The position numbers and the translations under genes are program-made. The notes below the pieces were generated by a model that was not told where the DNA came from, searched no databases, and saw only the letters and a program-made list of their open reading frames with translations. A DNA stretch of 19,551 nt from an uncultured Collinsella sp. (GTDB taxonomy: Bacteria > Actinomycetota > Coriobacteriia > Coriobacteriales > Coriobacteriaceae), in contig CABURR010000040.1 of assembly GCA_902493985.1 (NCBI GenBank), forward strand, positions 1-19,551, given 5' to 3'. Positions 14,217 to 19,551 of this stretch are shown piece by piece (position 1 is the first letter of the stretch; every line of letters begins with the position of its first letter).

Positions 14217-14651
14217 GGCACATATGAGCGATCGTAGTAGATATCGGAGCACAACACCCGTTGCCGCTCCACAGCAGTCGATCATCACATCGGTGATCAT
14301 GCCGGCGCGTCCCGGCACAAAGAGCTGAATCGTCTCGTCGATCGAAGGAATCAGCAGCAGGAACACCGCCGTGGGCAGCAGCACGTCAAAGGTGCGCCGG
14401 CCCTCAAAATCAAAGGCGTGCGTTGCCAAGATGCCGAGCACCATATACTCGGTAAAATGCGCGCACTTGCGAACAACAAAGTTGGTCACCCATTCATATG
14501 GAAGTCCCACGCCGTGCAGGAAACCGCGGATAGCTTCCATGACCGTTAGGCTCAGCGAGCCCGACCCCGAGCCGGGAACCAGCGAATTGCCCCAGATCAA
14601 GAGCGCCATCAGGCAGGTCGCGACCGCCCATTTTCGATTGATCTTAACCAT
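14202..14651 (-). CDS. VanZ-like family membrane protein
   Basis: A 149-aa integral membrane protein with four hydrophobic segments near residues 8-25, 64-80, 88-103 and 120-140. Family motifs are RKCAHFTEYMVLGILA (61-76) and the acidic loop PSIDETIQLFVPGRAGMITD (102-121). VanZ of Enterococcus gives low-level teicoplanin resistance, but most VanZ-like proteins have no proven function and this one is not called a resistance gene. It starts 7 nt after the stop of the upstream unknown gene, so the two are probably co-transcribed; GGAGG sits about 12 nt before the ATG, rather far. The stop codon lies within the terminator stem. Confidence 0.88.
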   Translation of the reverse strand: MVKINRKWAVATCLMALLIWGNSLVPGSGSGSLSLTVMEAIRGFLHGVGLPYEWVTNFVVRKCAHFTEYMVLGILATHAFDFEGRRTFDVLLPTAVFLLLIPSIDETIQLFVPGRAGMITDVMIDCCGAATGVVLRYLLRSLICAKKAA

Positions 14652-14658
14652 GCAGAAG

Positions 14659-16059
14659 TTATGCCTCCGCGCGGAGCGGCGCGAAGCTGGCGGTACCGCC
14701 CTCGATAACGCTCAGGTAGGCACGGCCCGTACGCTTGGCGGTAGAGGACTGCAGGCGCTCGATCTCTTCCTCGAGGATCTGATTGACGCGCTCGTGACGA
14801 CGGTTTTCCATAATGCCGGCGGCAATAGCCTCGGCCCGCTCGATGCTCTCGCGCGAGATACGGGCAGTATCCTCGGGGAACACAGCGCTGTGACGGCCGA
14901 CATAGGCGGGGGCAGCAGGCTGAGGGGCAGCGACGGGAGCGGGGGCTGCAACAGGAGCAGGCTCGTCAATCTCATCCAGAATCGCGGTGGCGGCGGCCCA
15001 CATGTCCTCGTGGCCCGAGTAATCAGCCATGGGGACATCAACCTCGAGTGAGGCATCAGGAAGGTCGCCGGTGTCGATGCGATCTTGGGCATCAATCGAT
15101 GCGGTGATGGCTGCAGGCTCATCGAGGTCATCGAAATCGATATCCGCGGCACCGGAGATGATAGGCATGCTGGCGAGGTTTACATTGTACGGCGCAGCCT
15201 CAGCCGCCTGCTGCTGGGCAGGAGCGCCCCACAGCGAGCTTTCGGCGGCACGGCGGGCGGCAACGGCCTCCTCGTCCGCGGCCATGGCTTCATCAACGTA
15301 CGAATTGTCGGCAGAAGCGTTCGCGTCCGCCGAGGTAGCGCTGTAGGCGTTATTGGCTGCCGCGTTGGCGACGAGTGCCACGAAAGCCGCCGTGCTGCCC
15401 GCAGGGGCGGCCTGGGAGCCAGACACGGCGCGTGCCGCGGCGGCGATGTCGTCGCGATTGAAGGAGCCGGTCTGCCCGCCGTTGGTGAGCTCGTCGATGG
15501 CGACTTGATAGACGTCGCGCGAGTGTGCAGGGTCGCAGCTCACCGGCGAATCGTCGTCAAGCATACTGTCGATCATGGACCAAGCCTCGTCCTCGTCCAT
15601 AGCATCTGCGGCTCGAGCGATGGTAGGGACACCATCATCGGCATGACGGCGCTGGAACGCACCAGTCAGGCCGGAAAGGAATGCCGAGGTAGACTGCTCC
15701 GCCTGAGCCTGAGAATCAGAAGCCGCAGCGTAAGGAGTCGCATCCTGCTGCTGAGCTGAAATCGAGGCGGTCTTGAACTCGCTTTGATGCTGATTGAGAT
15801 TGGCGGCACCGCCCATGGCATCGGGCTGGAACAGACGCTCTTCACGCTGCGCACGATACTCGGAGATACCCAGCGAGGCGGCATAGATGCCCACGCCCGC
15901 CACCGCGCCCACGGCGAAGGGAACCGCACCCGCCACGACCGTCTCGTTCACAGACGAAAACGGCAGTGTCGCGGCATACATAACCACGGGAGCGGCAAGG
16001 CCGATCCCGCACGAAAGTCCGGCAAGGACTGCTCGTTGTGTTGCATCAGAAGAAGCCAT
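14659..16059 (-). CDS. Unknown Ala-rich acidic protein with two N-terminal membrane segments
   Basis: I do not recognise this 466-aa protein. The ATG at 16057-16059 (MASSDATQRA) is chosen because GGGGAG lies 5 nt upstream; a longer TTG start has no such site. Two hydrophobic helices occupy about residues 10-34 and 40-64 and are separated by only a few residues. Then comes a long, low-complexity, Ala/Asp/Glu/Gln-rich region (about 75-380) with Pro-Ala repeats (PAPVAAPAPVAAPQPAAP). The C-terminal 80 residues are charged and helical (SRESIERAEAIAAGIMENRR, then QILEEEIERLQ), ending in a more ordered tail. This resembles a membrane-anchored tether with a coiled-coil or binding end. It lies between rho and the VanZ-like gene, on the same strand as both. 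Confidence 0.75.
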   Translation of the reverse strand: MASSDATQRAVLAGLSCGIGLAAPVVMYAATLPFSSVNETVVAGAVPFAVGAVAGVGIYAASLGISEYRAQREERLFQPDAMGGAANLNQHQSEFKTASISAQQQDATPYAAASDSQAQAEQSTSAFLSGLTGAFQRRHADDGVPTIARAADAMDEDEAWSMIDSMLDDDSPVSCDPAHSRDVYQVAIDELTNGGQTGSFNRDDIAAAARAVSGSQAAPAGSTAAFVALVANAAANNAYSATSADANASADNSYVDEAMAADEEAVAARRAAESSLWGAPAQQQAAEAAPYNVNLASMPIISGAADIDFDDLDEPAAITASIDAQDRIDTGDLPDASLEVDVPMADYSGHEDMWAAATAILDEIDEPAPVAAPAPVAAPQPAAPAYVGRHSAVFPEDTARISRESIERAEAIAAGIMENRRHERVNQILEEEIERLQSSTAKRTGRAYLSVIEGGTASFAPLRAEA

Positions 16060-16300
16060 GAGCTCTCCCCATCTTCCAGCACCCAAATCGCATCATTCAG
16101 TTGGCTGCGCGAGAGAAGATGAAGCGGGGCTATGCCCCAAAGCAACGGTATATGGTTCGTTTCATCTGCGTTATCCGTCGCGAAGCTTAAAAGCTATTAT
16201 GCGAAACCGCCCTGTCGATTGCAAGCGACGATGTCGGATTGAAACGGGAAACCTGCTGCTTGCCAGTCTTATGGTCAAAAATAAGCGCGGAGCGGCGATA
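16060..16300. other. Intergenic region, promoter of the unknown gene presumed here
   Basis: I see no gene in this gap. It holds a small hairpin, GGGGC-tat-GCCCC (about 16127-16139), and AT-rich stretches. On the minus strand a TATACC about 95 bp from the start codon could be a -10 box, but no good -35 accompanies it. Confidence 0.3.
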
Positions 16301-16335
16301 TAGAAAAGGGCCGAGGCTCAAAGCCCCGACCCTTT
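16301..16335 (-). terminator. Rho-independent terminator downstream of rho
   Basis: On the minus strand, AAAGGGTCGGGGC and GCCTCGGCCCTTT (plus-strand 16305-16335) form a 13-bp stem with two wobble pairs and a TTTGA loop, followed by TTTTC. It lies about 37 nt past the rho stop. Confidence 0.88.
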
Positions 16336-16372
16336 ATTGCATTGATGACTATCGCTGCGTGTGGATGACAAC

Positions 16373-18916
16373 CTAGAACGTCTGCTCGTAGTCGCTGTGC
16401 TTTTTGGCCGAACGCACCAGGAACTCCTGGTTGGTGTTGGTGCCCTTAAGACCCTTGATAAACGACGCAGCTGCGCGCTCGGTGTTGTTCATGCCGGCAA
16501 GAATGCGACGCAGGCCAAAGACAAACGGACGCATCTGCTCGTCAACCAACAGGTCCTCGTTACGCGTACCGGAGGCAACGGGGTCGATAGCCGGGAAGAT
16601 GCGGCGGTCAGCCAGGTCGCGGTCGAGCTTGAGCTCCATGTTGCCGGTGCCCTTGAACTCCTCAAAGATGACTTCGTCCATCTTGGAACCGGTGTCGATG
16701 AGGGCAGAGGCCAGGATGGTGAGCGAGCCACCGTTCTCGATATTGCGGGCTGCGCCCAGGAAGCGCTTGGGCGGATACAGTGCCGCCGAATCGACGCCGC
16801 CTGAAAGGATGCGGCCTGAGGCGGGCGCCGCCAAGTTGTAGGCGCGGGCAAGACGCGTGATGGAGTCGAGCACCACCACGACATCGCCGCCCAGCTCCAC
16901 GATGCGCTTGGCGCGCTCGATGACGAGCTCTGCCACACGAGTGTGGTTGTCGGCGGGCATATCGAAGGTCGACGCCACAACCTCGCCCTTGATGGAACGC
17001 TGCATATCGGTAACCTCTTCGGGGCGCTCGTCGACGAGCAGGCAGATGAGGTGCACCTCGGGGTTGTTAATCGAGATAGACTGGCAGATCTTCTTGAGGA
17101 TTGTGGTCTTGCCGGCCTTGGGCGGGGACACGATCAAGCCACGCTGACCCTTGCCGATCGGCGACACGATGTCGATGGCGCGACCGGTAATGGAGTCCTT
17201 GCCATGCTCCATGCGCAGCGGCTCGTTGGGATAGACCGGGGTGAGGTCACCGAACTTGGGGCGGTTGCGAATCTGCTCGGGGTCTAGACCGTTGACGGTC
17301 GTGATTTTGGCGAGGCCGGCGCGCTTGTCGCCGCCGCGCGAAGGACGAAGCGAGCCCTCGATGACGTCGCCCGTGCGCAGACGCGCGGAGCGGATGAGGT
17401 AGGCGGGCACGAAGGCGTCGTCGTTGGACTTCATGTAGCCATGGGCATGGATGATACCGGAGCTGTCCGGACGAATCTGCAGGATGCCCTTGATGTCGCG
17501 GAAGCCCTCGGCCTTCGCGGCGGTGACGTAGATCTCCTCGACGAGCTCGGCTTTCTTCTTGCCGGTCGTCTCAATCTCGAACTCCTTGGCCTTCTCGCGC
17601 AGCTCGGCGACCTTCATGGCCGCGAGCTCCTCGCGCGAAAGCGTAGGCTCGGTGGGAGCGGCATTACGCTCCTTGTTGCGCTGCTTGCGATCGCGCTGGC
17701 GGTTGCGGCGGTCGTTGTTGCGCTCGTTGCGTTCCTCGTTGCGCTTGTGCTGGCGACGGTTGGAACGAGTGCCGTCTTCGGCCTCGGCGGGCGCGGCAGC
17801 ATCGGTTGCGGCGGCGTCGGCATTGACCGCAGCGGCTTCATTGGCCTCGGCGCCAGAATCGACCTGCACTTCGACATCAGCCTGATGCTCGGACGCCTTG
17901 GCCTTAGCGGACTTCTTACGACCGCGCTTGGGCTTCTCGGACGCAGGCTGTTCGACATCTTGGGGCTCGGCGGCATCAGTCGATGCATCGGCGGTCGTCT
18001 CATCGGAATCCTCGGACGCACCCTTCTTGGCAGCCTTAGCCTTGGACGTGCGCTTAACAGCAGTGCGACGGCTGCGACCGGGGCGGACGTCGGCGGGCTC
18101 GGCATCGGCAGGAGCGGCCTCGGAAGTCGCAGCATCCTGAACGGGTGCATCGGCAGCGGTTGCAGACTCGGCGGTCGCCGCAGCATCCCGAGCAGCTGCA
18201 GCTGCGGCTGCGGCCTTCTCTGCCTCGACGAAGGCCTTGGGCTTGCGACCGCGACGGTGCGGGCGCAAAGCCGGATCGACAACGGGAACTTCGCTGGCCT
18301 CGACAGGCGCAGCGGACTCAGCAGGCGATGCGCCCTCCCCTGCCGCGGAACGAACCGAAGCCTCGGTGAGCTCGAGGGTTACCTGATCGGCAACCTGCTC
18401 GGCCTTGGCAGCCGTGCGACGGCGTGTGCGCGGTGCCGGCTTCTCGGTCGGCTGGTCGGCGGCAGGTGTCTCGGGCGCAGACGGAGCTGCAAGCTCGGTC
18501 AGAGCCGCGGCCTCGCGCTCGGCAGCACGACGGCGGGCGCGCACCACCTGAGCCTCGCTAATCTGCGCCAACGCACGTGCCTGCGCGACCTCATCGGAAA
18601 TCGACGCCGAGGAGTCAGCTGCAACGGTGCGCTTGACGCGCGTCGTGCGCGTGGTACGGCGCTTGGGCTTGGTGACCTCCTCGCCGTCAGCAGCAGACTT
18701 GGCCGTGCGGCGCGTACGCTTGGGCTTTGCCGGAGCAGCCTCCTCACCAGTTGCAGGCACGGCCTTCTCAGCCGCTGAAGGCGTAGGCGTCGAAGCAGCC
18801 TTAGGCGTCTCAGGAGCCGAGGCTTGCGCGGGCGCCGCGACCTGGTCCAACGCAACCGGTGCAGCGGGAGCGGCTTGCGTCGTCGTTATTTCGTTTTCTT
18901 GCTGTTGATCAGACAC
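16373..18916 (-). CDS. rho: Transcription termination factor Rho with long N-terminal extension
   Basis: Rho is a hexameric RNA helicase that ends transcription. This one has 847 aa, about twice E. coli Rho. Residues 427-465 form the Rho_N domain (LREKAKEFEIETTGKKKAEL), 471-545 the RNA-binding cold-shock-like domain, and 570-840 the ATPase: Walker A SPPKAGKTT (597-605), DERPEEV (629-635), Walker B VVVLDSITRLA (680-690), Q-loop LSGGVDS, and R-loop GTGNMELKLDRDLADRR. Residues 1-425 are low-complexity Ala/Glu/Pro with repeated basic clusters (PKRTRR, RRGRKPK, KPKRGRKKS) and an Arg/Asn-rich tract (385-418), presumably extra RNA contacts. The start is GTG at 18914-18916; an in-frame stop lies four codons upstream. 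The Shine-Dalgarno is weak. Confidence 0.97.
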   Translation of the reverse strand: MSDQQQENEITTTQAAPAAPVALDQVAAPAQASAPETPKAASTPTPSAAEKAVPATGEEAAPAKPKRTRRTAKSAADGEEVTKPKRRTTRTTRVKRTVAADSSASISDEVAQARALAQISEAQVVRARRRAAEREAAALTELAAPSAPETPAADQPTEKPAPRTRRRTAAKAEQVADQVTLELTEASVRSAAGEGASPAESAAPVEASEVPVVDPALRPHRRGRKPKAFVEAEKAAAAAAAARDAAATAESATAADAPVQDAATSEAAPADAEPADVRPGRSRRTAVKRTSKAKAAKKGASEDSDETTADASTDAAEPQDVEQPASEKPKRGRKKSAKAKASEHQADVEVQVDSGAEANEAAAVNADAAATDAAAPAEAEDGTRSNRRQHKRNEERNERNNDRRNRQRDRKQRNKERNAAPTEPTLSREELAAMKVAELREKAKEFEIETTGKKKAELVEEIYVTAAKAEGFRDIKGILQIRPDSSGIIHAHGYMKSNDDAFVPAYLIRSARLRTGDVIEGSLRPSRGGDKRAGLAKITTVNGLDPEQIRNRPKFGDLTPVYPNEPLRMEHGKDSITGRAIDIVSPIGKGQRGLIVSPPKAGKTTILKKICQSISINNPEVHLICLLVDERPEEVTDMQRSIKGEVVASTFDMPADNHTRVAELVIERAKRIVELGGDVVVVLDSITRLARAYNLAAPASGRILSGGVDSAALYPPKRFLGAARNIENGGSLTILASALIDTGSKMDEVIFEEFKGTGNMELKLDRDLADRRIFPAIDPVASGTRNEDLLVDEQMRPFVFGLRRILAGMNNTERAAASFIKGLKGTNTNQEFLVRSAKKHSDYEQTF

Positions 18917-19060
18917 AGTGTTTGCTCAACTTTCTTTTCAAGCCCTGTGATCACATGCTCCCTGCATAAACCTTCAGGGCGGCTAAACAGTCTAGCTCCG
19001 TCAAATACCGACGGACATCATTGATCTGTATCGAGATATTTGCGTCATATACGCAGCGTT

Positions 19061-19088
19061 AGTGTAACACAACCGCAACCACCTGCAA
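19061..19088 (-). promoter_or_regulatory. Candidate rho promoter with long leader
   Basis: On the minus strand, TTGCAG (19083-19088) and TACACT (19061-19066) are 16 bp apart. The start site would leave a leader of about 135 nt before the GTG, long enough for the autoregulatory attenuation known for rho in other bacteria. The -35 is only a partial match. Confidence 0.5.
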
Positions 19089-19174
19089 CTTAGTCATTGA
19101 GGACGTTCTTAAACGACTAGTCAAAAGGGACAATCTTTGGTTTAACACCCACAAATCTGACTGCCTCCGCCAAA

Positions 19175-19320
19175 ACTGTGGCGGTTTACTACGATGAATC
19201 GCTCAACCGCGATCACTCCGAAACTTGTTGAACTAAAACCGCAGGTAGATGCCTTGCACTTTTTTGCGAAAAGCCGGCGTAGTTGGAATTTCTCATTTCA
19301 TCGTAGTAAACCGGCATAGT
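19175..19320. repeat. Pair of inverted 24-bp repeats (REP/BIME-like)
   Basis: ACTGTGGCGGTTTACTACGA and the next 4 bases (19175-19198) recur as reverse complement at 19297-19320 with 22 of 24 bases matching; the central 17 bp are perfect. The spacer is 98 nt. Additional partial copies of the CCGGCGTAGTT/CCGGCATAGTT core lie at about 19274 and 19311. A CCGCC/GGCGG hairpin (19167-19184) abuts the left arm. No gene is seen from 18917 to 19473 other than promoter and repeats. Confidence 0.7.
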
Positions 19321-19365
19321 TTCGTATTTCCAGCAGTTCCAAATTCGTCAATACGTCGGCGTTTG

Positions 19366-19385
19366 AAAAAAGCCCGACCTCCGTG
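19366..19385 (-). terminator. Half of a Rho-independent terminator, cut by the IS element
   Basis: On the minus strand, CACGGAGGTCGGGC is followed by TTTTTT, the shape of a terminator's 3' arm and T-tract, but the matching 5' arm is absent because the IS3-type end begins about 6 bp away. The rest should lie beyond the element, outside this window. Confidence 0.5.
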
Positions 19386-19390
19386 TGAAC

Positions 19391-19551
19391 TGAACTGCCT
19401 CCCATTTCTTGGACATGAGAAATGGGAGGCTTTTGGAGTGGGAAGGATAAACTGGACTTTCTTTTAAGGATCCTCAAGCGTATTGCCGCTCGTATTCCAC
19501 TGGAGACATGTAGCCCAGGGTGGAATGCATGCGCACCCTATTGTAATAGAG
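19391..19551 (-). mobile_element. IS3-family insertion sequence, transposase-3' end (partial)
   Basis: The element end is placed at TGAACTGCCTCCC (19391; uncertain by a few bases since TGAAC occurs twice), which resembles IS3/IS150-group terminal repeats. It contains the end of the transposase gene and a terminal 13-bp hairpin (19397-19409 with 19418-19430). The other end is outside the window. Confidence 0.8.
19474..19551 (-). CDS. IS3-family transposase OrfB, C-terminal 25 residues
   Basis: The minus strand reads LYYNRVRMHSTLGYMSPVEY followed by ERQYA and a TGA at 19474-19476. The YYN-R-R-HSTLGY-SP-E-Y pattern is the classic C-terminus of IS3-family integrases, just after the last catalytic Glu of the DDE core. 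The catalytic domain lies beyond the right edge, so intactness cannot be judged. Confidence 0.9.
   Translation of the reverse strand, partial: LYYNRVRMHSTLGYMSPVEYERQYA

Noticed and set aside
14202..14651. Glycopeptide resistance gene vanZ
   Set aside because: Only the broad VanZ-like family is supported; no vanHAX or regulator genes are nearby.
17441..18778. A 445-codon plus-strand frame with Gly/Leu/Arg-rich repeats opposite rho
   Set aside because: It is the reverse reading of the low-complexity Rho arm, not a repeat protein.
19249..19467. A 72-codon plus-strand frame across the repeat and IS end
   Set aside because: It spans the IS boundary and terminal hairpin, which a real gene here would not be expected to do.

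Overview
The window looks like a chromosomal segment of a Coriobacteriia member, most probably Collinsella or a close relative. The pointers are GC-rich coding DNA, a sufCBDSU operon behind a divergent Rrf2 regulator, a Rho factor with a very long Ala/Lys/Arg-rich N-terminal arm, and a NifU-like/GGGtGRT gene pair typical of strict anaerobes. The genus call is inference from gene content; no search was run.

Left part (1-5667): the start of an Rrf2-family regulator reads off the left edge. Across a 180-bp divergent region carrying two good inverted repeats lies the iron-sulfur assembly operon sufC-sufB-sufD-sufS-sufU, tightly packed (three overlapping junctions) and closed by a strong terminator. 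SufBCD is the scaffold complex, SufS mobilises sulfur from cysteine, and SufU relays it.

Middle left (5668-7481): a gene-poor stretch rich in hairpins surrounds one REP-associated-type (Y1/HUH) transposase on the minus strand.

Middle (7482-11022): a two-gene cassette, a NifU-N-like protein and a GGGtGRT protein, has highly biased codons, its own leader with a palindrome and its own terminator. This is the best candidate for an undescribed system. A FAD flavoprotein of the fumarate reductase/L-aspartate oxidase family follows.

Centre (11023-11764): a minus-strand tRNA cluster is read His, Lys, Lys. Downstream of it is a 105-bp direct repeat that includes a copied tRNA 3' end and terminator, separated by a run of five tiny perfect hairpins.

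Right part (11875-19551): plus-strand genes for a class I aminotransferase and a ROK sugar kinase converge on a minus-strand block of a VanZ-like protein, an unknown two-TM Ala-rich acidic protein and rho. Beyond the rho promoter lie a 24-bp inverted repeat, half of a broken terminator and the transposase end of an IS3-family element that runs off the right edge.
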